From an uncultured Prevotellaceae bacterium (GTDB lineage: Bacteria > Bacteroidota > Bacteroidia > Bacteroidales > Bacteroidaceae), in the NCBI GenBank assembly GCA_946406585.1, contig CAMJLI010000012.1:1-25227 (forward strand): a DNA stretch of 25,227 bases. The letters run 5' to 3'. Each line of letters opens with the position of its first letter. Positions within the stretch are counted from its first letter, which is position 1. The position numbers were made by a program, and so were the translations under genes. The notes under the pieces were generated by a model. It was not told where the DNA came from. It did no database searches and worked only from the letters and a program-made list of their open reading frames with translations. Below, in pieces: positions 10,001 to 16,913 of the stretch.

Positions 10001-10628
10001 GAATGGAGACGAACCTTATGAGTTCACTTACATGTTCCGCATCCGCATCGACCTGCCCAAAGGGGTGAGACAGGTGTCTCTTCCCGACGACAGCCATGTG
10101 GTGGTGTTCGCTGCCACCTTGGCAAACGACAGGGATGACGTTGCACCTGCCGCCGCTCTTTTCAAGACTTCTTTGAAAGAGAATGGAAAGACGCTTGGCG
10201 GACAACAGGAGGAACAGCCTGCCAATCTGCTGAAGGATGCTCGGATAATCGCCGTATCTGGCGAGGTGAACGATGCCGAAAGAGCAATCTTCCTGGTGGA
10301 TGGTAAGGACGACACCAAATGGTGTGATGCAGGAAAGAAGCCCAACTTTGTGACGTTCGACCTTGGCAAGCCTGTCGAGGTGAGTCGTTGGCGACTCATC
10401 AATGCGGCATGTGAACATTCTTCGTATGTCACCCGCACTTGTCTGTTGCAAGGGCGCAACAGCGAGACAGAGGAGTGGCAGACGCTCGACATGTTCGACG
10501 GCAACCGGAACAATGTGGTCAACCGTGCTTTCCAACCCACAAGTGTGCGCTATGTGAGGCTCTTTGTGGTGAATCCCACACAGGGCAACGAACCTGCTGC
10601 ACGCATATATGAATTTGAGTTGTTCTGA
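7053..10628 (+). CDS. GH38 alpha-mannosidase with C-terminal F5/8-type (CBM32-like) domain
   Basis: A 1191-residue zinc-dependent retaining alpha-mannosidase that removes alpha-mannose from mannan or N-glycan-type chains. A signal peptide (about 1-20, TTGAFA-Q) suggests periplasmic location; there is no lipobox or sorting tail. The catalytic region has DAHLDTQWNW, giving zinc ligands His34 and Asp36; LPDCFGFGYTLP, with nucleophile Asp147; and WHQFHDDVTGTS, with probable ligand His360. The helical and large C-terminal beta domains follow to about residue 845. A further beta domain occupies about 850-1045, and residues ~1057-1191 resemble a discoidin/F5/8 type C module (DTKWCD, VTFDLGKPVEVSRWRL, RYVRLFV). 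It is last in its operon and is followed by a terminator. The length suits the large Bacteroidetes GH38 enzymes, some of which serve in yeast-mannan loci. Linkage preference cannot be read from sequence. Confidence 0.93.
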   Translation: MMKKISVAVMAVLLTTGAFAQKKEMKAYMVADAHLDTQWNWDVQSTIREHIRNTLNQNLFLFKQYPHYVFNFEGAVKYSWMKEYYPYEYEEMKRYVAQGRWHVTGSSWDANETIICSPESWLRNVLLGQTFYRTEFNTEGTDIFLPDCFGFGYTLPTLAAHCGLIGFSSQKLMWRTKPFYEGGKRYPFTVGLWQGIDGSRIMMTHGFNYAQRWEDADLSKNENLIREIKESPLNVAYRYYGTGDVGGSPNLESVRAVEKGIHGDGPVQVISATSDQIYKDFMPFDKHPELPVFDGELPMDVHGNGCYTSQAAMKLYNRQNEHLGDAAERSSVMAEWLGGASYPSALLTNTWQRFIWHQFHDDVTGTSIPRAYEFSWNDELLALKKFSDVLTHGVSAIAARMDTQVKGMPLVVYNNEAFVARSVAEVKVPEGRDYVVVSPEGKKVKSQVVERDGECFLLFDAQVPSAGAAVYDVRQAGKYKGNTKSSGRHIESSRYLLEVNEYGDIVSLIDKKAGKQLVAPGRSIRLVVFDDCRSTQWPAWEIQKATLDKQPQPVHDDVRVTVEEGSLRHTIIVEKRYGDSKIMQRIHLYEGNLSERIDVENVVDWSSANALLKAEFPLSVANEEASYDIGLGHVRRGNNKDNLFEVYAHQWTDLTDRSGNYGVTLLNDSRYGWDKPDDNTMRLSLLYSPKTGNGYSYQARQDFGHHVFTYSIVGHEGALDAPKAVRCSDMLNSPLRTFIADKHKGDLGKTFSFVSTDNEHIVVRALKKAEVSDEYVVRVYEMGGKQAQKASLVFAGDIVKAVEADGTERTLKNASFNGRSLNVEINPFGVRTYKLTLGKQAQEKVETQVLPLSFDRHCFSFNEFRNAANFEGGYSYAAELMPAKGITVGDVPFRFGEMDAANGMSCNGNVLKWESDKDYRHLYLLVASDLGDRMAEFVAGKTKQQFQVPFYSGFIGQWGHDNHTEGFLKDAEVAYVGSHRHSPNGDEPYEFTYMFRIRIDLPKGVRQVSLPDDSHVVVFAATLANDRDDVAPAAALFKTSLKENGKTLGGQQEEQPANLLKDARIIAVSGEVNDAERAIFLVDGKDDTKWCDAGKKPNFVTFDLGKPVEVSRWRLINAACEHSSYVTRTCLLQGRNSETEEWQTLDMFDGNRNNVVNRAFQPTSVRYVRLFVVNPTQGNEPAARIYEFELF

Positions 10629-10654
10629 ACTCTGTTTCAACAGTCAATTCAGCC

Positions 10655-10700
10655 GAACCCTAGAAGCACCTTCATCTGCTTTTAGGGTTCATTCTTTTTC
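10655..10700 (+). terminator. Rho-independent terminator after GH38
   Basis: A 14-bp stem (10655-10668 with 10677-10690, GAACCCTAGAAGCA against TGCTTTTAGGGTTC, one G-T pair) with an 8-base loop is followed by ATTCTTTTTC. It lies 27 bases after the GH38 stop and ends unit 2. The left part of the 10629-10937 gap otherwise holds only a short near-palindrome (10706-10720). Confidence 0.88.
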
Positions 10701-10772
10701 ATGGAGCAACATGTTGTTGCGTTCAAAACGAATATTTTCATTATACATCCAATCTCGTTTCTGACTCGTAAA

Positions 10773-10802
10773 TTGCTGAAAAACAGGCCATATATAGTTT
10801 TG
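10773..10802 (+). promoter_or_regulatory. Upstream promoter candidate for the GH76 unit (TTG-N19-TAGTTTTG)
   Basis: TTG at 10773-10775 and TAGTTTTG at 10795-10802 are separated by 19 bases, which fits the Bacteroidetes -33/-7 promoter layout. Transcription from here would give a leader of about 130 bases before the GH76 start at 10938 and would run through the second promoter-like box at 10861. Confidence 0.45.
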
Positions 10803-10819
10803 TGGGAGCGTTTTTCATA

Positions 10820-10868
10820 ATACAATCACTTTTTATTATGTAAAGTCGGAGTAAAACGAGTAAATTTG
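10820..10868 (+). promoter_or_regulatory. Second promoter candidate for the GH76 unit with upstream element
   Basis: TAAATTTG (10861-10868, followed by CAAAA) fits the -7 consensus. There is no TTG at -33; instead ATACAA (10820-10825) lies 41 bases upstream of the box and TATTATG (10834-10840) lies 27 bases upstream. The same two elements at nearly the same distances precede the susC-like gene (ATACAA at 41, TATTATG at 26). This suggests a site for a shared activator such as a hybrid two-component or AraC-type regulator, which is an inference. Confidence 0.55.
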
Positions 10869-10876
10869 CAAAAGTA

Positions 10877-10909
10877 ATGATGAAACAACTGTGCCTTGGC
10901 ACAACATAG
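10877..10909 (+). other. Tiny leader ORF containing a palindrome
   Basis: Just after the -7 box at 10861 there is a 10-codon frame reading MMKQLCLGTT, ending 28 bases before the GH76 start. Inside it TGTGCC-TT-GGCACA (10890-10903) is a perfect 6-bp inverted repeat that could be an RNA hairpin or an operator. Neither translation nor function can be shown from sequence alone. Confidence 0.2.
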
Positions 10910-10937
10910 CTTAAACACACTTTTCAACTATCAAAGG

Positions 10938-13694
10938 ATGAGACTCTTTTTTACCACATTCCTGATGCTTGCCGTGGCTGCAAATGCCGCGGCTGCCGTA
11001 GAGAATGGAAAGACTTACCGCATCGTGCCTGATGGCAATGGCAAGTCGTCGCTTTTCGTGAAGAATGCTTCCAAGGCAGACAAGACGCCAGTGGTGGTGT
11101 GGACGGAAACAAACGTACCTGCCCAACAGTGGACCATCGTATCCCTCGAAGGTGAGACGGTGGCACTGAAAAACGTCTATACGGGACTGTATCTCGACAC
11201 CAAAGACAACATGCTGGTGCAAAACATGCACCCTGCAGCATGGAACCTCGATGTCGTGGATGAAGGCAACAACGAATACAACATGAGGCAGAATGCATTT
11301 CTTGGCGTCACGGGAACGAACGACGGACAACAACCTTCGTTGGGCAGGCAGATGGTGTGGCATTTCGTGGAAGTGGAACCGCAGATGTCGTTTGACGACC
11401 ATGCCAGGCAAAGGATGCTCGATGCTTTCCTCGCTCAATTTCTTCAAGACAAGGGAAATGGCTACCGCACCTTCGTCAACGGGGGATGGGGTGAGGCGGA
11501 GACCCTTGAGGCAGTGCTCGACTTCTATGAGGCTTCTGGCGACCGCCGTTACCTTGGGGTGTTCGAGGCGTGCTACGACTACATGCGCTATCATGTGGGT
11601 CCCAATTGGGATGGTGGTGCCGTTGTGGCGGGATACAACTGGTATGGATATGATTTCAATGATGATGTCATGTGGCTCATCATTGCTGCTGCCAGGGCTT
11701 ATCTCATCACAGGAAAACAGAGTTACCTCAACGATGCAAGGCGCAATTTCGACTTGATATGGAACAGGGCATACCTGGGCTATGTCGGACTGTTGCGTTG
11801 GGCTGAGCACACAGGCGACAGGAATGGTGCCAATTCGTGCATCAATGGTCCTGCCGAGGTGGCGGCATGCTACATCGGACTGGGCACGGGCGATGAGTCA
11901 TACTTCGAAAAGGCACGTGAGTTGTACTCCAACCAGAGGAAGTATCTTTTCGAAACCTATACGGGCAAAGTCTACGACAGCGTGGTGTTGAATCCTGCTG
12001 ATGGGTCTATAACCGACCGCAACACCTGGGCTTCTACTTACAACCAGGGCACCATGCTGGGGGGAGCCTTGTTGCTCTACAAGCATTATGGCGATGAGCA
12101 ATACAAGACAGATGCCTCGCGCATAATCGCCTATGCCAAGACCGCTCTCTGCAATAGCGACGGAGTGGTGCGTGTTTGTCAGAATGCTGATGGTGATTTC
12201 CAAGGATTCAAGGGCATACTGATGCGCTACGCTGGTTTGTATGCTGCTCATTTCAACGATGCAGAATATCAGGCTTGGATACAAGCCAATGCCTTCCATG
12301 CCTACAACAATGTCAATTCCAAGGGCTTCGGACATTCTGCATGGCTCGCCAAGGCTGACGAAAACCTGAGGTATGGCAATGTGGACTATGGCGCTTCAGG
12401 GTCGGCTTTCGGAGCTTCTACAGCCATCACGGCGGCTTGTGCCACAGCTCTCCAACAAAGGATGGGACAAACCATTTCCTATGAGGCCGAGGATGCACAG
12501 CGCACCGGTTCGGCTTCCGTGCATGTTGATGGCAACACCGGAGGAAAATATGTGTCGGGACTGGACAACGGCAATGGAATGCTGAGGTTCAATTGCCAGA
12601 TTCCAGCCGAGGGGGACTATTTGCTCGATGTGTATTTCCTTTCTTACCAGTCGCGAAACTTGCAAGTCACCGTCGGTGACAGGAAATACACCTTCACCTG
12701 TCCGAGCGTCTCCACATGGGACAACATCGCTGACGAGGGAAGGGCGACGCTGAAAGTCAACCTGAAGGCAGGACAGACTTTCTGCATCCTCGCCAATCCC
12801 AATGGGTCGGCTCCCAATATTGACAAGATTTCTTTCACTCGGGTGCTTGAAGCGCAGGACACCAAGACAAAGATGATGGCGGGGGATGCCGAGGTGGCAG
12901 AAAAGGGCATGCTGTCGTTTGCCTACGACGCTCCGCAGGCCGGACATTATCGGGTTGACGTGACCTACAAGCATTCCGAAAACCGTAACGTGTATCTCGC
13001 CGTCAATGATGCTGATGCTTTGATGACTGTCTTCGCCACCACCGGTGGGATGAAGGCCGTCCGCCCGCTCTTCGTCACGTTGCAGAAGGGTAGGAATACG
13101 TTGCTCTTCACAGCCACACCCGACTTGCCGGAGGTTGAATCTGTCGAATTGTCATTCCTTGCCCCTGTGCCTGATGTGATGGAGGCAGAATTTGCTTCTA
13201 CCAAAGGACAGGTGGCCATCGCCAAGGATACGCATGCCTCTGGAGGAAAATACTTGAGAGACATGGGAAATGGCGCCGACAATACTGCTACTTTCAGATA
13301 CGATGCTCCTGTCGGGGGAAAGTATGAATTGCAAATCACTTATTTCTCTGCACAGAACAGGCAGATGTTTGTTAGAGTGAACAATGGTGACAAGGCCACC
13401 GCTGTCTTTGAGGGAACTGGCAGTTGGAGCGCCGTCTCTGCCACGACGAAGTCCGTGGAGGTGACCCTGAAGTCGGGAACCAACATCATAACATTGGGTA
13501 ACGACTCGGAAAGGACGCCTTATGTTGACAAGATTGCATTGTCGCTGAAGGATGAGAGCAGCGTGCAAGCGATAGAAGCAGCAAGCAACCGCGAGGTGGC
13601 TTGGTTCACGATAGGGGGCATGACGGCTGGTTCTCACCCGCATCAAGGCTTGCTCGTCAGTAAAAACCAGAAAATCATTTTTAAATCAAAATGA
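10938..13694 (+). CDS. GH76 endo-alpha-1,6-mannanase with N-terminal lectin-like and three C-terminal binding modules
   Basis: A secreted enzyme predicted to cut the alpha-1,6-mannan backbone. The ATG at 10938 gives 918 residues and places a clean signal peptide at the N-terminus (LMLAVAANAAAA); a TTG 42 bases upstream is less likely because it precedes that signal. Residues ~20-150 resemble a ricin-type lectin fold (YTGLYLDTKDN, QQWTIV). The (alpha/alpha)6 GH76 domain spans ~150-510 and carries YGYDFNDDVMWLIIAAARAY, with the catalytic pair Asp242-Asp243. Three related beta-sandwich modules follow: ~513-635 (ISYEAEDAQRTG), a degenerate one at ~645-745, and ~748-871 (MEAEFASTKG), resembling CBM35/CBM6. 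The end (WFTIGGMTAGSHPHQGLLV, then a basic tail) resembles a weak sorting domain. The gene overlaps the next by 4 bases (ATGA). Family GH76 is secure; exact linkage is inferred from the family. Confidence 0.92.
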   Translation: MRLFFTTFLMLAVAANAAAAVENGKTYRIVPDGNGKSSLFVKNASKADKTPVVVWTETNVPAQQWTIVSLEGETVALKNVYTGLYLDTKDNMLVQNMHPAAWNLDVVDEGNNEYNMRQNAFLGVTGTNDGQQPSLGRQMVWHFVEVEPQMSFDDHARQRMLDAFLAQFLQDKGNGYRTFVNGGWGEAETLEAVLDFYEASGDRRYLGVFEACYDYMRYHVGPNWDGGAVVAGYNWYGYDFNDDVMWLIIAAARAYLITGKQSYLNDARRNFDLIWNRAYLGYVGLLRWAEHTGDRNGANSCINGPAEVAACYIGLGTGDESYFEKARELYSNQRKYLFETYTGKVYDSVVLNPADGSITDRNTWASTYNQGTMLGGALLLYKHYGDEQYKTDASRIIAYAKTALCNSDGVVRVCQNADGDFQGFKGILMRYAGLYAAHFNDAEYQAWIQANAFHAYNNVNSKGFGHSAWLAKADENLRYGNVDYGASGSAFGASTAITAACATALQQRMGQTISYEAEDAQRTGSASVHVDGNTGGKYVSGLDNGNGMLRFNCQIPAEGDYLLDVYFLSYQSRNLQVTVGDRKYTFTCPSVSTWDNIADEGRATLKVNLKAGQTFCILANPNGSAPNIDKISFTRVLEAQDTKTKMMAGDAEVAEKGMLSFAYDAPQAGHYRVDVTYKHSENRNVYLAVNDADALMTVFATTGGMKAVRPLFVTLQKGRNTLLFTATPDLPEVESVELSFLAPVPDVMEAEFASTKGQVAIAKDTHASGGKYLRDMGNGADNTATFRYDAPVGGKYELQITYFSAQNRQMFVRVNNGDKATAVFEGTGSWSAVSATTKSVEVTLKSGTNIITLGNDSERTPYVDKIALSLKDESSVQAIEAASNREVAWFTIGGMTAGSHPHQGLLVSKNQKIIFKSK

Positions 13695-14671
13695 ACAGAA
13701 TATATTGCTATTTTCCCTTCCTAATGTTGCTGCTTTGCTGTAGCCTGTCATGCACGGCACAGCATCGGCGCAGTGGCAATCCCATCTTCCCTGGGTGGTA
13801 TGCCGACCCAGAGGCTGTAGTGTTCGGCAATCGGTGCTGGGTGTTCCCCACCTATTCTGCGGAATACGACAAGCAGTTGTTTTTTGATGCCTTCTCGTCG
13901 CGTGACCTCATGAAATGGAAGAAGCATCCCAAGGTGCTGACAAGCGACAACGTAAGTTGGGCGCGGAGAGCCATGTGGGCTCCTGCTTTGGTGGAAAAGG
14001 ACGGCTTGTATTATCTCTTCTTCTCTGCCAATGATGTGCATGAGGGAGAGGTGGGTGGCATCGGCGTGGCGGTGAGCAAAAAACCGCAAGGCCCCTACAA
14101 GGATGCCCTCGGAAGACCGCTCATACAGCAGATAGTGAATGGCGCACAACCTATCGACCAGTATGTGTTCCGCGATGATGATGGTCAATATTACATGTAC
14201 TATGGTGGTTGGGGGCATTGCAATGTGGTTCGGTTGGCCGACGACTTGCTAAGTCTCTTGCCCTTTGCCGACGGTTCGGTATACAAGGAGGTGACACCCG
14301 ACAAATATGTCGAGGGTCCTTTCATGATGAAATACCACGGAAAGTATTATTTCATGTGGAGCGAAGGAGGGTGGGGGCAGCCCGATTATTGTGTTAGTTA
14401 CGCCATCAGCGACTCGCCACTCGGTCCTTTTCACAGGATAGGGAAGATACTTGAACAAGACCCCAGCGTGGCAACGGGTGCCGGACATCATTCGGTGGTG
14501 AAGGGGCGTGGAGAAGACGAGTGGTACATAGTATATCACCGGCGACCGCTCACGGAAAAGGCTGCCAATTCGAGGCAGACATGCATCGACCGCTTGTATT
14601 TTGACGAGAAAGGATTCATCAAACCCGTGAAAATCACTTCCGAAGGTGTGGAGGCTACAAGGTTGAAATAA
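13691..14671 (+). CDS. GH43 family glycosidase (beta-xylosidase/arabinofuranosidase/galactofuranosidase type)
   Basis: A 326-residue single-domain five-bladed beta-propeller enzyme of family GH43, with inverting hydrolysis of furanose or xylose side chains expected. Catalytic candidates are in the right order: Asp39 in WYADPEA as base, Asp156 in QPIDQYVF as pKa modulator, and Glu208 in YVEGPFMM as acid. The N-terminus has a hydrophobic segment ending CCSLSCTAQ; Cys21 could be lipidated but the lipobox is weak, and cleavage after TAQ is an alternative. There is no binding module or sorting tail. Its start overlaps the stop of the GH76 gene (ATGA), indicating translational coupling and a shared substrate. 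Some GH43 subfamilies release beta-galactofuranose, which decorates some fungal galactomannans; this is only a possibility here. Confidence 0.85.
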   Translation: MNRIYCYFPFLMLLLCCSLSCTAQHRRSGNPIFPGWYADPEAVVFGNRCWVFPTYSAEYDKQLFFDAFSSRDLMKWKKHPKVLTSDNVSWARRAMWAPALVEKDGLYYLFFSANDVHEGEVGGIGVAVSKKPQGPYKDALGRPLIQQIVNGAQPIDQYVFRDDDGQYYMYYGGWGHCNVVRLADDLLSLLPFADGSVYKEVTPDKYVEGPFMMKYHGKYYFMWSEGGWGQPDYCVSYAISDSPLGPFHRIGKILEQDPSVATGAGHHSVVKGRGEDEWYIVYHRRPLTEKAANSRQTCIDRLYFDEKGFIKPVKITSEGVEATRLK

Positions 14672-14707
14672 GATTACTAAAATAGGTGATAAAAACATCC
14701 ATACAAA

Positions 14708-16720
14708 ATGCAAAAACATAGAAAAGAGCTTTTATTGGTCCTGATGATGGTGGTGGGCATGCACAGGGCTTATGCTGTAGACTTCTCCTACCAGATAGCA
14801 TTGAAGAATCCTGGCAATCCTGCCATGGTTTACAATCTTCACAAAAACGATGCTGAACTGCTCTCACGGCAAGCCATACCTGTAAAGGTAACAGAAAAGG
14901 TGGAGAAAACTGGGGAGGACTACAGGTTGTCGGTGACACTCACTGCACACGAGAAGGTATATTTCAATTTGGGAATAAAGGCAAATACCAGGTTCGACAC
15001 CAATCAATGTGAGTTCTACCTGCCAGGGTTCTGGTACCACAAAAACCTGCGTTCACCCGAGCAGGCTCCTTCTTTCCATACTTCCAAGAGTTGGAATTTC
15101 AGGGAAGACCGTCTCTCGGCACCCCTCTCGGGTGTCTTCGACGTGCAGTCGGGCAAATCTCTCTCCGTGATGCGGGTTCTCGACAGTCGGCAGGCAGATG
15201 CCTTGCTCACTCATCAGGGGGGAGAGGTGATCCTAAGTGGTAAAAGCACGGTGGGGTATTTGGGTTTTGACAACGAGACTGGTCAGGCCAAAATATCTTT
15301 CGGATATCCTTTCGTGGAAACACCCAAGAGATACATCCGCAAACTAACCCTCGTAAGTCCCATTTGCACTTTCGCCAAACTTGAGAAAGGAGAGCAGATC
15401 ACTCTCACATGGCTCATTCATGAAGGTCAGGCGACCGACTACGGACAATATGTTGCCGACACCTGGAACTACTGTTTCGACCGTCTGCAACCCATGGCAA
15501 TGCAACCGCTTTATTCGCCCGACCAGGTGAAGGCACAGCTGTCCAACTATTTCAAAATGGCATACGTAGACAAATATCCTCTCAAGTACCATTCCGGCAT
15601 AAGCATCAGGTGCGACGACTGCAAACCCGTTGACCATGTGCAGTTGGGCTTCTGTGGACGAGTGCTGCTCAATGCCTTCAACTGCCTTGAGTATGGAGAG
15701 CAGACAGGTGACGCACAACTCGTCAGGATGGGGCAGGCCATCTTCGACAGTTGGCTGGAAAACGGTTTCACCGCCAAGGGATATTTCAAGGAAGACATGC
15801 ACATCGCCCAGGGCATTCCAGCCGATGCCGATGTGATACACAGCATTCGCGAGCAATCGGAGGCTGTCTATGCCGTCCTCCACTATCTGGCGTATGAGCG
15901 CAAGCAAGGACGCACGCACAAGGAGTGGGAAGGGAAGATGAGAACCCTCCTTGATGCCATGATGGGCTTGCAGGAGGATGACGGGCATTTCCCGAGGAAA
16001 TATCGCGATGATGGCACGCACGTAGATGCTTCGGGCGGTTCCACTCCGAGCGCCACTTCCACCTTGGTGATGGGCTACAAGTATTTCAAGGACAAGAGAT
16101 GTCTGAAAGCAGCGAAACTCTCCGTTGACTACCTGGAAAAGAACATCATATCGAAAAGCGACTATTTCTCTTCCACCCTCGATGCCAACTGTGAGGACAA
16201 GGAGGCTGCCATCAGTGCTGTCACTGCCACCTATTACCTTGCCATGGTGACCAAAGGCAAGGAGCGCGGGCACTATGTGGACCTGTGCCGGCAGGCGGCT
16301 TATTTCGCACTGTCATGGTACTACCTTTGGGATGTTCCTTTCGCACCCGGACAGATGTTGGGCGACCTCGGTTTCAAGACCCGTGGATGGAGCAATGTCT
16401 CTGTGGAGAACAACCACGTGGATGTGTTTGTCTTCGAATTGCATCATATCGTGAAATGGTTGGCAGAGACTCTTGGTGAGAAACGGTTCGGACAGATGGC
16501 GGATGTAATACACACTTCGCTATGCCAGCTCCTGCCCACACAGGACAGGCTCTGCGGAATAGGTGTGCCAGGATACAATCCGGAAGTGGTGCAACACACC
16601 CATTGGGATTATGGGAAAAATGGGAAGGGGTTCTACAACGACATCTTCGCCCCGGGATGGACCATAGCCTCGCTGTGGGAGTTGTATTCTCCACGGCGAA
16701 CAGCAGATTTCCTTCGTTGA
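14708..16720 (+). CDS. Secreted protein of unknown family, likely (alpha/alpha)-barrel glycosidase
   Basis: A 670-residue exported protein (signal peptide about 1-23, ending HRAYA) that I cannot place in a named family. Residues ~25-245 look beta-rich (QIALKNPGNPAMVYNL, ITLTWLIHEGQ). Residues ~260-660 look like repeated helix pairs, as in six-hairpin glycosidases: LGFCGRVLLNAFNCLEYGEQ, SIREQSEAVYAVLHYLAYE, LLDAMMGLQEDDGHFPRKY, SAVTATYYLAM. Conserved-looking acidic clusters, DANCEDKEAA (Asp492, Glu496, Asp497, Glu499) and SVENNHVDVF (Glu567), are candidates for catalysis. Nine or more cysteines are present. No lipobox or sorting tail is seen, so the periplasm is likely. It lies 36 bases after GH43 and is the last gene of the GH76 unit, so a role in mannan side-chain or oligosaccharide processing is inferred. 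Other possibilities are a polysaccharide lyase or a non-catalytic relative. Confidence 0.7.
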   Translation: MQKHRKELLLVLMMVVGMHRAYAVDFSYQIALKNPGNPAMVYNLHKNDAELLSRQAIPVKVTEKVEKTGEDYRLSVTLTAHEKVYFNLGIKANTRFDTNQCEFYLPGFWYHKNLRSPEQAPSFHTSKSWNFREDRLSAPLSGVFDVQSGKSLSVMRVLDSRQADALLTHQGGEVILSGKSTVGYLGFDNETGQAKISFGYPFVETPKRYIRKLTLVSPICTFAKLEKGEQITLTWLIHEGQATDYGQYVADTWNYCFDRLQPMAMQPLYSPDQVKAQLSNYFKMAYVDKYPLKYHSGISIRCDDCKPVDHVQLGFCGRVLLNAFNCLEYGEQTGDAQLVRMGQAIFDSWLENGFTAKGYFKEDMHIAQGIPADADVIHSIREQSEAVYAVLHYLAYERKQGRTHKEWEGKMRTLLDAMMGLQEDDGHFPRKYRDDGTHVDASGGSTPSATSTLVMGYKYFKDKRCLKAAKLSVDYLEKNIISKSDYFSSTLDANCEDKEAAISAVTATYYLAMVTKGKERGHYVDLCRQAAYFALSWYYLWDVPFAPGQMLGDLGFKTRGWSNVSVENNHVDVFVFELHHIVKWLAETLGEKRFGQMADVIHTSLCQLLPTQDRLCGIGVPGYNPEVVQHTHWDYGKNGKGFYNDIFAPGWTIASLWELYSPRRTADFLR

Positions 16721-16728
16721 AAAACGTC

Positions 16729-16775
16729 ACACACCCTATATTAACGTTATACACGGATATAGGGTGTGTTTTTTT
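16729..16775 (+). terminator. Rho-independent terminator after the GH76 unit
   Basis: A perfect 12-bp stem (ACACACCCTATA at 16729-16740, complement at 16758-16769) encloses a 17-base loop and runs into seven T residues. It begins 8 bases after the stop codon of the 670-residue protein and separates unit 3 from the susC-like unit. Confidence 0.9.
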
Positions 16776-16825
16776 AAGTAGTTGATTATCTGATACTTTG
16801 GTTTTTGTATTATCATATACGAATT

Positions 16826-16874
16826 ATACAAACATCATTATATTATGCGCGAGGGGAGATAAGTGCTAAATTTG
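16826..16874 (+). promoter_or_regulatory. Promoter of the susC-like unit with upstream element
   Basis: TAAATTTG (16867-16874, followed by CAAAA) fits the -7 consensus and would start transcription near 16881, leaving a ~33-base leader before ATG 16914. ATACAA (16826-16831) and TATTATG (16841-16847) lie 41 and 26 bases upstream, mirroring the GH76 promoter. No TTG is present at -33. The leader has AAGTCTAA twice (16886-16893 and 16896-16903). The position of the box rules out translation from the in-frame GTG at 16863. Confidence 0.6.
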
Positions 16875-16913
16875 CAAAAAAATCTAAGTCTAAGAAAGTC
16901 TAACAATATTGAT

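Noticed and set aside
10706..10720. Near-palindrome GCAACA-TGT-TGTTGC
   Set aside because: The arms are only 6 bp, it lies close behind the terminator, and there is no other copy near the promoters, so it is likely chance.
10896..10937. TTG start extending the GH76 protein by 14 residues
   Set aside because: It would put polar residues before the signal peptide; ATG 10938 starts it cleanly.
15344..16273. Minus-strand open frame of 309 codons opposite the 670-residue protein
   Set aside because: The plus-strand frame has a signal peptide, operon position and helical pattern; the minus frame has none of these.
16863..16913. GTG start giving a 17-residue longer SusC-like protein
   Set aside because: The TAAATTTG promoter box lies inside this stretch, so it is probably not transcribed; the adjacent ATG codons at 16914/16917 start a normal signal peptide.
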